The position numbers were made by a program, and so were the translations under genes. From an uncultured Alphaproteobacteria bacterium (GTDB taxonomy: Bacteria > Pseudomonadota > Alphaproteobacteria > Bin95), in NCBI GenBank assembly GCA_937891825.1, contig CALAHN010000112.1, forward strand, positions 1-46,487: a DNA stretch of 46,487 nucleotides. Reading direction: 5' to 3'. Within the stretch, counting starts at the first letter, position 1; each line of letters starts with the position of its first letter. The notes beneath the pieces were generated by a model that was given only the letters and a program-made list of their open reading frames with translations, was not told the origin of the DNA and made no database searches. Positions 24,503-33,483 of the stretch are shown piece after piece.

Positions 24503-27193
24503 CTACTCCGCCCTGGCGTCGGCGCGATAGATGGCGAGATGCAGGCGGAAATAGCTGGCGCCGCCGGGCAGGAACTCGACGGTCAGGTCGCCGCCCATGG
24601 CGCGCATGATCGCCAGACTGATCGGCAGGCCAAGCCCGGCGCCGCGCACATCCCCGGCGGCGCCGCCGCGGGCGAACTTCTCGAAGATCTTCTCCGCCTC
24701 CGGGCGTTTAACGCCGCCGCCATTATCGATGACGTCGATCATCACCGTATCGCCCCGGCGCGTCGCCCGGACCGCGATCTCGGGCGCATCGGCGCGATTA
24801 TACTTGATCGCATTGCCGAGCAGATTGATCAGCGCCTGCCGGAGCCGATCCTCGTTCGCCTGAACCTCGACGCCCGTCAGTTGGGCCATCGGCTCGATGA
24901 TCAGCTTCACATGCTCCGCCTGAGCGAGGGCGGAGACGGTATTGCATGCCGCGCGGACCGCCCCTTCCAGGGCCACCGCGCCGACCGGCAGCGCGAGCGC
25001 GCCGGCCTCCAGGCGGCTAACTTCCAGGATTTCATCCAACAAGCGCGTCAGGCGTTGGCTTTCTTCATTGATGATCCCGACGAAGCGCTGGCGTTCCTCG
25101 CTGGCCAAGCTCGGCTCGCTCAACAGGATTTCGGTGAACGACCGGATCGAGGTCATCGGCGTCCTGAGTTCATGGCTGACCTGGCTCAGGAACTCGTCCT
25201 TCTGGGCGTCCAGCACCCGCAGGCGCTCATTCGCCTGGGTCAATTGCAGGGCCGTCGCTTCAAGCTCCGCCGACTTCTCGGACAATTGCCGCGTCGTCTC
25301 GATCAGGCGCTGGGCTTCGTCGGCGATATCGATCAGCTCGGTCATGCCGACCAGCCGCTGTTCGGCGACGCGGCCGACCATCGCATGGGCCGAGGCTGCG
25401 CCGACGGACCCGGCGAGCACGCGCTCCAACTGCCCGATCACGGCTTCCGTCGGACGCGGCAAGCCGGACCGTTCGCCCTGGGCGCGCGCCATGTCGTCGA
25501 ACAGCGCCCGCGCCGGCTCCGCGCCGAGAATGCGCTGGGCCAGGATGAACAGATCCTCTGCCGCCGCTGCGCCGAAGGCGATGGCGGGCGCATCGTCCGA
25601 CCGGGCGCTGAACACGTCGACGAACTGCGCCACTTGGAGCCGCTCCAGCGGCGACGCTTCCGTCAGGACGGAGACGACCAGGAACAAGCCTGCATTGGCT
25701 CCCAGGCTGACGACCAGCGCATGCACCAGGGGATCGACGCCATCCAGGCCAAGCAAAGCATGGGGACGCAGCGCCGCTATCCCCCAGGGCCCGTTGGCGA
25801 TCGCGCTGGCGCTCAGAATAAGGTCGCCGCCAAAGCTCGGCAGAAACAGGGTGTAGGCCCAGAGCAATATGCCCGCGATCATGCCTGCGAGCGCGCCGGC
25901 CCGCGTCGCGCCCCGCCAGAACAAGCCGCCGAGCAAGCTTGGCAGAAACTGCGCGACCCCCAGGAACGCGATCAAGCCGATGGCCGAAAGCGCATCGGTG
26001 CCGCCCGTCAGCGAGAAATAGAGAAAGCCCAGCGCCAGAACGAGCCCGATCGAAAACCGGCGCGAGACCAGCAGCAAGCGCCTGAGGTCGCCCGAAACCT
26101 GGCTCGCCCCGGATATCACGTTCAATGCGATCGGCATGACGATATGGTTCGAGACCATGGTCGAGACCGCGATGGCGGCGACGATCACCATCGAGGTCGC
26201 GGACGAGAAACCCCCAAGAAACGCCAGAAGCGCCAGTTCGCTCCGCCCCTCGGCAAGCGGCAGGGTCAGCACATAGAGGTCCGGATTGGCGCCGAGCGGC
26301 ATGAGCTTCAGCCCGACGATGGCGATCGGGGCGATAAACAGCGTCATCAAGAACAGGTAGAGCGGGAAAAGCCACGACGCGGTAGCCAGATGCCGCTCGT
26401 CGATATTTTCGACGACGGTCACCTGAAACTGACGCGGCAGGCAGATGATCGCCGTCGCGGAGAGAAACATCAACGCGACCCAGCGCGGCCCGAAGATATC
26501 GGCGCCGCCATAGATCATCTCCATCGGCACGTCGGCGAAGACGGCGTCCAGGCCGCCCGCGACGCCCCAGATCACGAATACGCCGACGGCGATCAACGCG
26601 ATCAGCTTCACCACGGCCTCGACCGCGATGGCGGCAACGACGCCGTGGTGGCGTTCGTTTGCATCGACATTGCGGGTGCCGAACAGAATGGCGAAGGCGG
26701 CCATGCCGAGCGCCACCCAGAAAGCCGTCGTGATTCGGTCCGCTTCGCCAGCGATCACCTGATAGCTCAAGGTAACGGACTGCAATTGCAGCGCGATATA
26801 GGGCGTCGTCGCAATCACGGCGATCAAGGTCGCGAGCACGGCGAGGCTGCTGCTCTTGCCATAGCGCGACGAGATCAGGTCGGCGATCGACGTGATGCGA
26901 TTGGCGCGGCCAATGCGGACCAGCTTCCGCAACAGCCACCACCAGCCGACAAACACCAGCGTCGGCCCGAGATAGATGGTGATGAACTCAAGGCCGTTCC
27001 GGGCGGCGGAGCCGACGGCGCCGTAAAAGGTCCAGGACGTGCAATAGACGGAAATCGACAGGGTGTAGATCACCGGCGACGAGAGCCAGCGCAGCCGCCC
27101 TGCCCGCGTGCGCCGGTCGACGATAAACGCAATGCCGAACAACAGCGCCACATAGGCGATGCAGACCGTCAGGAGCAGGTCGACGGAAATCAT
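24503..27193 (-). CDS. SSS-domain (solute symporter) sensor histidine kinase, CbrA/CrbS-like
   Basis: An 896-aa fusion. Residues about 1-490 form the sodium/solute symporter domain with about 13 helices (YTLSISVYCTSWTFYGAVGS, LAFLGGFSSATSMVIVAAIA). A cytoplasmic linker and a coiled coil (LSEKSAELEATALQLTQANE) follow, then HisKA with His674 in FLSQVSHELRTPM, and a HATPase domain with RLRQALINLLGNAIKYN, DNGGGV and GAGLGLPIS boxes. Proteins of this plan (CbrA, CrbS) control carbon/nitrogen or acetate use, the transporter part acting as sensor or as a true carrier. There is no receiver domain and no response regulator nearby, so its partner lies elsewhere. Its ATG overlaps the upstream 76-aa gene by 4 nt. 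Confidence 0.93.
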   Translation of the reverse strand: MISVDLLLTVCIAYVALLFGIAFIVDRRTRAGRLRWLSSPVIYTLSISVYCTSWTFYGAVGSAARNGLEFITIYLGPTLVFVGWWWLLRKLVRIGRANRITSIADLISSRYGKSSSLAVLATLIAVIATTPYIALQLQSVTLSYQVIAGEADRITTAFWVALGMAAFAILFGTRNVDANERHHGVVAAIAVEAVVKLIALIAVGVFVIWGVAGGLDAVFADVPMEMIYGGADIFGPRWVALMFLSATAIICLPRQFQVTVVENIDERHLATASWLFPLYLFLMTLFIAPIAIVGLKLMPLGANPDLYVLTLPLAEGRSELALLAFLGGFSSATSMVIVAAIAVSTMVSNHIVMPIALNVISGASQVSGDLRRLLLVSRRFSIGLVLALGFLYFSLTGGTDALSAIGLIAFLGVAQFLPSLLGGLFWRGATRAGALAGMIAGILLWAYTLFLPSFGGDLILSASAIANGPWGIAALRPHALLGLDGVDPLVHALVVSLGANAGLFLVVSVLTEASPLERLQVAQFVDVFSARSDDAPAIAFGAAAAEDLFILAQRILGAEPARALFDDMARAQGERSGLPRPTEAVIGQLERVLAGSVGAASAHAMVGRVAEQRLVGMTELIDIADEAQRLIETTRQLSEKSAELEATALQLTQANERLRVLDAQKDEFLSQVSHELRTPMTSIRSFTEILLSEPSLASEERQRFVGIINEESQRLTRLLDEILEVSRLEAGALALPVGAVALEGAVRAACNTVSALAQAEHVKLIIEPMAQLTGVEVQANEDRLRQALINLLGNAIKYNRADAPEIAVRATRRGDTVMIDVIDNGGGVKRPEAEKIFEKFARGGAAGDVRGAGLGLPISLAIMRAMGGDLTVEFLPGGASYFRLHLAIYRADARAE

Positions 27194-27420
27194 GGTCGGT
27201 CGGGGCCGCGCAGCTTGGGCGCAAGCAGCCGGGCCATGACGATGAGCGCCGCCCAGACAAAGAACAGATACAGCAACGTCGCCGGCAGCCCGAACAATGT
27301 GCCTCGGACATCGAACAACAGCGCAATCGGCGGCAACAGCAAGGCGATGCCCGCCAGGAGCGTCGCCAGCGACCGGTCCCGCGCCTTGCGCTGACGCATC
27401 TGTAATTCCGCACGGTCCAT
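27190..27420 (-). CDS. two-helix membrane protein, CbrX-like partner of the SSS kinase
   Basis: A 76-aa protein with a basic N-terminus (MDRAELQMRQRKARDRS) and two hydrophobic helices (ATLLAGIALLLPPIALLF, LYLFFVWAALIVMARLL), basic at the end. Small two-helix proteins are encoded just before SSS transporters (YjcH/DUF485 with ActP) and before cbrA in Pseudomonas (CbrX). Here the stop overlaps the kinase start as ATGA, giving strict translational coupling. A role as accessory subunit of the symporter domain is inferred. Confidence 0.8.
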   Translation of the reverse strand: MDRAELQMRQRKARDRSLATLLAGIALLLPPIALLFDVRGTLFGLPATLLYLFFVWAALIVMARLLAPKLRGPDRP

Positions 27421-27459
27421 GCCAGCGACTATATCAGCGGCCCCGCGGCGACGGGAGCG

Positions 27460-28854
27460 CTATTCGCCGAGCGGGTCCTCGACGCGGTGCGGACAGGCCT
27501 TGCGCGGACAAAGACGGCAAGCCGGGCCGACATCCTCCAGCAAGGTATCGGCGCCTGGGGCATAGACCGTCAGGCGGGCGCTCGCCTCGCTCATCGCCAA
27601 CATATCCGTCACATAGTGGCGCGGCCGCCCGAAGCCCGCAGGCCCCGCCGGCCGCGCCCGCGCCAGGAACACGAAGCGCGCGCCAGTAGGAAACAGCGTC
27701 CGCTGGCGCAGGACCTGGCCCGGCGATTGCTGCGCCCGGTAGAGCGCCCACAAGGGACATGCCGCGGCATAGCGCGGCGCCGCGAGGCCAGGCAGGCCGC
27801 GCATCTCGATGATCGCGCCGGCGGCGTTCGCGCGGAAATAGCCAAAGCGCGGCGTTCCAGCCGCCTCTGGCAACGCCGTTAGCCGCCGGCAAGCGATCTC
27901 GATATCGACGGCGGCGGCGTCCGCGATCGCCTCCACATCGTAGCCAAGCGACGCCGCCAGCGGTTCGAAGCGATCCATCGGCGCCAAGATGGCATGGGCG
28001 CCGTAGGCCAGAAGCGACGCACGCGCCCGCGCCCGCGCCGTATCGGTAGCGATTTCCTGGCCCTGGCCAAGTACGGCGTCGATCTCCGCCGCCAGGTCCG
28101 AGCGAGCGAGTTCACGCGCCGCCGCCAGCCGGGCGGCCGGCGATGGTTCGACGATCTGCCGGTGCAACGCCGTCGCCGCCGCCTCGATGCCTTCGAAGCG
28201 GTTGGCGTTCGCATCGAACAGCGCCTCGACCTCATCGAGCGGGGTCAGGGATCGCTCCGCCTCGCCGATCCGATCGAAATAGGCGGCGAGCGCTTCCGCG
28301 ACGCCGGTCAGGGCCTTGGCCTCCGTCAGAATGATCCCCTGGAACTCCGTCTGCCGGTCGGCGGGCACGTTCGGGGTCTCGACCAGGATCTCCGCAGCGG
28401 AGCGGATCGCCGCGATCCGGGTCAGCATGCGGTGCACGCTTTCGCCGAGGAACACGTCATGGGTCAGCCGGTCGCCGAGCGCCCGCGCCCGGTTCCAGGC
28501 TTCCTGCTCCGACCGGGCGAGCGCCGCCAAGGCTCGCGCCCAGCCGGGATGCCGGCCGACAAGTGCGCCCAAAGCCTCAGTCTCGACGCCGAGGCCCTGG
28601 AGCGCTGGCAAACGGGCGATTTCATTCAAGCTGTCGACCAGCCGCATCTCGCCCGAGCTGTCGAGCGCATCGACCGCGACGCCAAGGACGCCAGCGATGC
28701 GCCGAAGCAATGCGCCGGCGATCGGGCGCTTGTCGTGCTCGATCAGGTTCAGGTAAGAGGCGGAAATCTTCAGGCGTCGCGCCAGTTCGGCCTGGGTCAG
28801 GCCGGCCTGCCGGCGCCGCTCCCTGACGCGCGCGCCCAGAATGCTTTGATCCAT
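27460..28854 (-). CDS. XRE-family short-chain-fatty-acyl regulator (ScfR/RamB-type)
   Basis: A 464-aa regulator. An N-terminal XRE helix-turn-helix (about 8-65; RQAGLTQAELARRLKISASY) is followed by a long helical region and a C-terminal ScfR domain (DUF2083-like; ACPLWALYRAQQSPGQVLRQ) ending in a Cys cluster CRLCPRKACPHR. Known relatives (RamB, MccR, PccR, IbcR) sense short acyl-CoA-related signals and control acetate, propionate or methylcitrate genes. The IrrE-like part lacks an HExxH protease motif. It is transcribed towards the SSS kinase genes (39-nt gap) and divergently from an ABC importer. A palindrome 45 nt before its start suggests autoregulation. Confidence 0.9.
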   Translation of the reverse strand: MDQSILGARVRERRRQAGLTQAELARRLKISASYLNLIEHDKRPIAGALLRRIAGVLGVAVDALDSSGEMRLVDSLNEIARLPALQGLGVETEALGALVGRHPGWARALAALARSEQEAWNRARALGDRLTHDVFLGESVHRMLTRIAAIRSAAEILVETPNVPADRQTEFQGIILTEAKALTGVAEALAAYFDRIGEAERSLTPLDEVEALFDANANRFEGIEAAATALHRQIVEPSPAARLAAARELARSDLAAEIDAVLGQGQEIATDTARARARASLLAYGAHAILAPMDRFEPLAASLGYDVEAIADAAAVDIEIACRRLTALPEAAGTPRFGYFRANAAGAIIEMRGLPGLAAPRYAAACPLWALYRAQQSPGQVLRQRTLFPTGARFVFLARARPAGPAGFGRPRHYVTDMLAMSEASARLTVYAPGADTLLEDVGPACRLCPRKACPHRVEDPLGE

Positions 28855-29095
28855 CGTCCAAAAAACCCATGCCGGTCCGCGCTCTACCGCGCCGCAATGT
28901 AAAGTATTTACTTTTCAACGCGGTCGCAACAACAAACATTTACTAAATTTCCACGTATTTTCAAACCATTATTGACCAATTGACTAAATCAGCGGACATT
29001 CATTAACGGACACATGGTCCCCATCAGACCGACTCCCGCAACTCATCTCTGCGGCAGGGAAGGCACTCTTAGGAAACGCTCGGAAGGAGACATCC
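28855..29095. promoter_or_regulatory. divergent promoter region, scfR-like / ABC importer
   Basis: An AT-richer 241-nt gap. GTAAA-gta-TTTAC (28899-28911) and ATTTA-c-TAAAT (28938-28948) are palindromes sharing the half-site TTTAC or close to it, with centres 38 bp apart. They are plausible sites for the neighbouring regulator and would affect both directions. They do not match the TTTGC-type sites I recall for other ScfRs. No unambiguous -35/-10 pair was found, though TTGACCAATTGACTAAATC near 28973 is -35-like for the importer. Confidence 0.5.
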
Positions 29096-30436
29096 ATGAG
29101 CAAGTTTGAATTCAGCCGTCGCGGCGTGCTGAAAAGCGCGACCGCTCTGACAGCCGGCCTCGCGGCGCCGACCATCTTCACCAGCTCCGCCTGGGCCGCC
29201 GGGTACACCAACGAACCCAAGGGCGGGACCGTCACTTTCGGCTTCAACGTGCCGCAAAGCGGCGCCTATGCCGATGAAGGCGCGGACGAACTGCGCGCCT
29301 ATCAGCTTGCGGTCGAGCATATCAACGGCGAAGGCGACGGCGGCATGCTCGGCACCTTCTCCTCGAAGGCGCTCACGGGCAATGGCGTCAATGGCAAGAA
29401 GGTCGTGTTTGTCACCGGCGACACCCAGACCAAGTCCGACGCCGCGCGCGCCAGCGCCAAGCGCATGATCGAAAAGGACGGCGCCATCATGATCACCGGC
29501 GGCTCGTCCTCCGGCGTCGCGGTCGCGGTTCAGGGCCTCTGCCAGGACGCGGGCGTCATCTTCATGGCCGGCCTGACCCATTCCAACGACACGACCGGCA
29601 AGGACAAGCGCGCGAACGGCTTCCGGCACTTCTTCAACACCGAGATGACCGGCGCGGCCCTCGCGCCGGTGCTGAAAAACAACTACGGCACCGACCGCAC
29701 GGCCTATCATCTGACCGCCGACTATACCTGGGGCTGGTCGCAGGAAGGCTCGATCCAGAAGTACACGGAAGCGCTTGGCTGGAAGACGGCGTCCGCCGTC
29801 CGCACGCCTTTGGGCGCCGGCGACTTCTCCCAGTACATCACGCCGGTCCTGAACTCCGGCGCGGACGTGCTGATCCTGAACCACTATGGCCGCGACATGG
29901 TCAATTCGCTGACCCAGGCGGTGCAGTTCGGCCTCCGCGACAAGATGGTCAACGGCAAGAAGTTCGAGGTCGTGGTGCCGCTCTACAGCCGTCTGATGGC
30001 GCAGGGCGCGGGCGATGCGGTGAAGGGCATCTTCGGCTCCACCAACTGGCATTGGTCCTTGCAGGACGAAGCCTCCAAGGCGTTCGTCAAGTCCTTCGGC
30101 CAGAAGTACGGGTTCCCGCCGTCCCAGGCGGCGCACACGACCTATTGCCAGGCGATCCTTTACGCGGACGCGGCGCAACGGGCTGGCACATTCCGGCCCT
30201 CCGGCGTCGGCAAGGCGCTCGAAGGCTTCAAGTTCGACGGCCTGGGCAATGGGCCGACCGAATACCGCGCCGAAGATCATCAATGCTTCAAAGACGTGCT
30301 TGTCGTGAAGGGCAAAGAAAACCCGACATCCAAGTTCGACCTGCTTGAGGTTGTCGAGGTCACGCCGCGCGCTCAGGTCGAATACCCGGCCTTACTGCTC
30401 GGCGGCGAACTCGGCCCCTACAACGACGGCGCCTAA
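29096..30436 (+). CDS. branched-chain-type ABC transporter substrate-binding protein
   Basis: Periplasmic-binding protein of 446 aa in the LivK/urea/amide class. The signal peptide carries a Tat-like SRRGVLKSATALTAG motif and is cut after SSAWA near residue 34. The mature part begins GGTVTFGFNVPQSGAYADEG, then MIEKDGAIMITGGSSSGVAV, LTADYTWGWSQEGSIQKYTE and AHTTYCQAILYADAAQ. Tat export suggests folding or a ligand before export. The ligand is not predictable; the class takes amino acids, amides, urea or aromatic acids. SD GGAAGGAG lies 6-7 nt before the ATG. It is first of five importer genes and lies opposite the ScfR regulator. Confidence 0.93.
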   Translation: MSKFEFSRRGVLKSATALTAGLAAPTIFTSSAWAAGYTNEPKGGTVTFGFNVPQSGAYADEGADELRAYQLAVEHINGEGDGGMLGTFSSKALTGNGVNGKKVVFVTGDTQTKSDAARASAKRMIEKDGAIMITGGSSSGVAVAVQGLCQDAGVIFMAGLTHSNDTTGKDKRANGFRHFFNTEMTGAALAPVLKNNYGTDRTAYHLTADYTWGWSQEGSIQKYTEALGWKTASAVRTPLGAGDFSQYITPVLNSGADVLILNHYGRDMVNSLTQAVQFGLRDKMVNGKKFEVVVPLYSRLMAQGAGDAVKGIFGSTNWHWSLQDEASKAFVKSFGQKYGFPPSQAAHTTYCQAILYADAAQRAGTFRPSGVGKALEGFKFDGLGNGPTEYRAEDHQCFKDVLVVKGKENPTSKFDLLEVVEVTPRAQVEYPALLLGGELGPYNDGA

Positions 30437-30461
30437 GTCCCTAGCCTAGGCGCTTCAACTG

Positions 30462-30491
30462 CCGGCCGCTTCTTTAACGAGAGGCGGCCGG
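30462..30491 (+). terminator. hairpin after the binding-protein gene (attenuator or 3' stabiliser)
   Basis: CCGGCCGC (30462-30469) pairs perfectly with GCGGCCGG (30484-30491) across a 14-nt loop, followed by TCTTCTTTG. The T-run is interrupted, so partial termination is likelier than full. Such hairpins behind binding-protein genes commonly raise that protein's level over the permeases. Confidence 0.6.
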
Positions 30492-30546
30492 TCTTCTTTG
30501 CCAAAGCTGGCATCTGAGCGCGCTCAAGCTCGGAGGAACCGCATCG

Positions 30547-31575
30547 ATGGACGCTATTTTCCTGCAAATCCTGAACGGCCTGGATAAGGGCGGCGCCTAC
30601 GCGCTGATCGCGCTGGGGCTGACGATCATCTTCGGCACGCTCGGCGTCGTGAATTTCGCCCATGGCGCGCTCTTCATGCTCGGCGCCTTCTGCGCCGTCA
30701 GCATCAAGGCGCTGTTCAGCATGAACAAGGTGGCGCTTGACCCGACCCAGATGACCGCGTGGGGCACGCCGATGGAAATCCGCACGCCCTATATCATCGA
30801 CTGGTTCGGCGATTTCGGCGCGACCTTGCTGGATTATTCGGTTCCCGTCTCCATCCTGATCGCCATACCGGTGATGCTGCTGCTGGGCGTCATTATGGAA
30901 CGCGGCTTGATCCGGCATTTCTACAAGCGCCCCCATGCCGACCAGATCCTGGTCACCTTCGGCCTCGCCATCGTCCTTCAGGAGTTGGTCAAGAGCCAGT
31001 TCGGCGCGAACCCCATCCCCCAGCCGGCGCCCGAAGCGGCGCAAGGCATGATCGATTTCGGCCTCGCCATCGGGTTCGACGCGGGCAATGTCGTCTACCC
31101 CGCCTGGCGGCTGATCTATTTCCTGTTTTCGCTCGCCATCATCGGCATTGTGTTCGCCTTCCTGCAGTTCACGACCTTCGGCATGGTCGTCCGCGCCGGC
31201 ATGGCCGACCGGGAGACCGTCGGCCTGCTCGGCATCGATATCGACCGGCGCTTCACCATCGTCTTCGGCATGGCGGCTGTGGTCGCCGGCCTCGCGGGCG
31301 CGATGTACACGCCGATCCTCAGTCCCGACTACCACATGGGCATGGACTTCCTGGTGTTGAGCTTCGTCGTCGTCGTGGTCGGCGGAATGGGCTCGCTCGG
31401 GGGAGCGGTCGCGGCGGGCTTCCTGCTCGGCATCCTGCAAAGCTTCGCCTCGATGAACGAGGTGAAGAACATTTTCCCCGGCATCGACCAGATCATCATC
31501 TACCTGATCGCGGTCGTCATTCTGCTCGTGCGCCCGCGCGGCCTGATGGGCCGCAAAGGCGTGATGGAGGGCTAA
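30547..31575 (+). CDS. branched-chain-type ABC permease, LivH-like
   Basis: Inner-membrane permease of 342 aa with about eight helices. Family marks: [36 protein letters not shown] and the C-terminal [20 protein letters not shown] loop that meets the ATPase. A soluble insertion at residues about 60-90 ([19 protein letters not shown]) is longer than in E. coli LivH. SD GGAGG lies about 9 nt before the ATG. It pairs with the LivM-like gene 4 nt downstream. Confidence 0.93.
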   Translation: MDAIFLQILNGLDKGGAYALIALGLTIIFGTLGVVNFAHGALFMLGAFCAVSIKALFSMNKVALDPTQMTAWGTPMEIRTPYIIDWFGDFGATLLDYSVPVSILIAIPVMLLLGVIMERGLIRHFYKRPHADQILVTFGLAIVLQELVKSQFGANPIPQPAPEAAQGMIDFGLAIGFDAGNVVYPAWRLIYFLFSLAIIGIVFAFLQFTTFGMVVRAGMADRETVGLLGIDIDRRFTIVFGMAAVVAGLAGAMYTPILSPDYHMGMDFLVLSFVVVVVGGMGSLGGAVAAGFLLGILQSFASMNEVKNIFPGIDQIIIYLIAVVILLVRPRGLMGRKGVMEG

Positions 31576-31579
31576 GACG

Positions 31580-32710
31580 GTGCCGACACGCAATGACATG
31601 CTCCTGCTCACGGGCTTCGTCGCCGTCGTCCTGGCGGCGCCCTTCCTGTTCGAGCCGATCGGCGCCGGGTATCCGGACCTGCTGCAGAAGTTCGCGATTT
31701 TCGGCATCTTCGCCATCGGCTTCAACATCTTGTTCGGCCTGACGGGCTATCTCTCCTTCGGCCATGCCGCGTTTCTGGGCGTCGGCTCCTATACGGCGGT
31801 CTGGACGTTCAAGCTGCTCAGCATGAACCCGCTGCCGGCGATCGTGCTGGCGACCCTGTTCGGCGGCCTGTTCGCGGCGTTGATCGGGTTCATTTCGCTG
31901 CGGCGGACGGGCATCTATTTCTCGATCCTGACGCTGGCGTTCGCGCAGATGAGCTACAATCTAGCCTATTCCGTGCTGACGCCGATCACCAACGGCGAGA
32001 CGGGGCTGCAACTCAGCCAAGGCGACCCGCGCGTGCTCGACATCGCCTTCGGGCGCGATTACGGCGCCGTGCTGCCGTCGTCCGATCTGTTCGGCCTGGA
32101 GATGACCGGCTATCCGGGATTCTATTTCTGCGGCGCGATGCTGATCGTCTGCTTCTATATCGCGCTCAGGATCTTCCGTTCGCCGTTCGGGATGATGCTG
32201 CGCGCGGTCAAATCGAACCAGAACCGCATGAACTACACGGGCCTGAACACGCGCCCCTATGCCCTGACGGCGTTCATCATTTCCGGCATGTATGCCGGTC
32301 TGGCGGGCGGCCTCCTGGCTGTCACGGACCCGCTCGCCGGCGCCGAGCGCATGCAGTGGACAGCATCCGGCGAGGTCGTGCTGATGACGATCCTCGGCGG
32401 CAGCGGCACCTTGCTCGGCCCCGTCATCGGCGCGGCGGTCATCAAGTATTTCGAGAACATCTTCTCGGCCTTCAACAAATCGATGCTGGGCGACATCTTC
32501 AGCTTCCTGCCCGAAAGCCTGCAGAGCGGCGCGGTATCGGTCGCCTCGCTGTTTGTCGGCGAAGGCTGGCACCTGACGCTTGGCGCAATGTTCGTGCTGA
32601 TCGTGATCTTCCTGCCGGGCGGCCTGATGGAGGGCATCCGGCGGATCGGCGCCCTGGCCCGACGCAAGAAGCCCGGCGGCGGCGCGTCCGCATCCACCCC
32701 GGCGGAATAG
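31580..32710 (+). CDS. branched-chain-type ABC permease, LivM-like
   Basis: Inner-membrane permease of 376 aa. Key segments: [60 protein letters not shown] and [20 protein letters not shown], the last being the ATPase-coupling loop. The start is GTG 31580, 4 nt after the LivH-like stop, with GGAGGG overlapping the end of that gene; an ATG ten codons in is possible. The C-terminus is a basic Gly/Ala tail. Confidence 0.93.
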   Translation: MPTRNDMLLLTGFVAVVLAAPFLFEPIGAGYPDLLQKFAIFGIFAIGFNILFGLTGYLSFGHAAFLGVGSYTAVWTFKLLSMNPLPAIVLATLFGGLFAALIGFISLRRTGIYFSILTLAFAQMSYNLAYSVLTPITNGETGLQLSQGDPRVLDIAFGRDYGAVLPSSDLFGLEMTGYPGFYFCGAMLIVCFYIALRIFRSPFGMMLRAVKSNQNRMNYTGLNTRPYALTAFIISGMYAGLAGGLLAVTDPLAGAERMQWTASGEVVLMTILGGSGTLLGPVIGAAVIKYFENIFSAFNKSMLGDIFSFLPESLQSGAVSVASLFVGEGWHLTLGAMFVLIVIFLPGGLMEGIRRIGALARRKKPGGGASASTPAE

Positions 32711-32724
32711 GAGACGTCTCCCCC

Positions 32725-33483
32725 ATGGCCAGCATCCTGACTGTCCAGAACGTCAACAAGCGCTTCGGCGGCCTGAAAGCTCTCGACAACGTCAATCTCG
32801 AGATCGAAGCCGGCACGGTGCATGCGATCATCGGGCCGAACGGCGCCGGCAAGTCGACGCTCCTGAACTGCTTCATCGGCCGGCTTGAGCCGGATACCGG
32901 CACGGTGATCTTCGATGGCGTCTCCTTGCTCGGCATCAAGCCGCACGAGATCAACCAGGTCGGGGTCTCCCGCGTGTTCCAGACGCCTGAGGTCTTCGGC
33001 AACCTGACGCTCCGGGACAATGTCATGATCCCGGCGTTCGCCAAGCGCGACGGCAGCTTCAGGATCAACGCCTGGAAAGGCGTCAAGCGCGAAACCGATA
33101 TCGAAGCCAAGGCGATGGCCATGCTGGAAAATGTCGGCCTGGCGCGGAAGGCCGATGAGATCGCCGGCCAACTCTCCCGCGGCGACAAGCGCCGCCTGGA
33201 GCTTGCTATGTGCCTGGTCCAGGAACCGAAACTGCTGCTGCTCGACGAGCCGACCGCCGGCATGGCCCGCGCCGAGACGAACACCACCATCGATCTTCTC
33301 AAAAAAATCGCGGAGACAGGCATCACCATGGTCGTGATCGAGCATGACATGCATGTGGTCTTCTCCCTGGCCGACAGGATTTCCGTGCTGGCCCAGGGCA
33401 CGGTGATCGCCGAGGACCTGCCCGAGCGGATCAAGGGCAATCCCAAGGTTCAGGAAGCCTATCTCGGAGGGGCGCACCTATGA
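32725..33483 (+). CDS. branched-chain-type ABC ATPase, LivG-like
   Basis: Cytosolic ATPase of 252 aa. Walker A GPNGAGKST, Walker B LLLLDEPTAGM and the switch His in VVIEHDMHVV are intact. The ABC signature is LSRGDKRRLEL in place of the usual LSYGQQRRLEI, a variant also remembered from some proteobacterial importers of this class. The start at ATG 32725 has AGGAG 11-12 nt upstream and the usual ILTVQNVNKRFGGLKALDNV opening; the frame is open further upstream inside the permease gene. The stop overlaps the LivF-like start (ATGA). Confidence 0.95.
   Translation: MASILTVQNVNKRFGGLKALDNVNLEIEAGTVHAIIGPNGAGKSTLLNCFIGRLEPDTGTVIFDGVSLLGIKPHEINQVGVSRVFQTPEVFGNLTLRDNVMIPAFAKRDGSFRINAWKGVKRETDIEAKAMAMLENVGLARKADEIAGQLSRGDKRRLELAMCLVQEPKLLLLDEPTAGMARAETNTTIDLLKKIAETGITMVVIEHDMHVVFSLADRISVLAQGTVIAEDLPERIKGNPKVQEAYLGGAHL

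Noticed and set aside
23255-27394. A 1379-codon open frame on the plus strand
   Set aside because: It lies opposite the EamA, SSS kinase and CbrX-like genes, is dominated by Arg, Asp, Gln and His with no domain, and arises from the high G/C third-position bias of the real genes.
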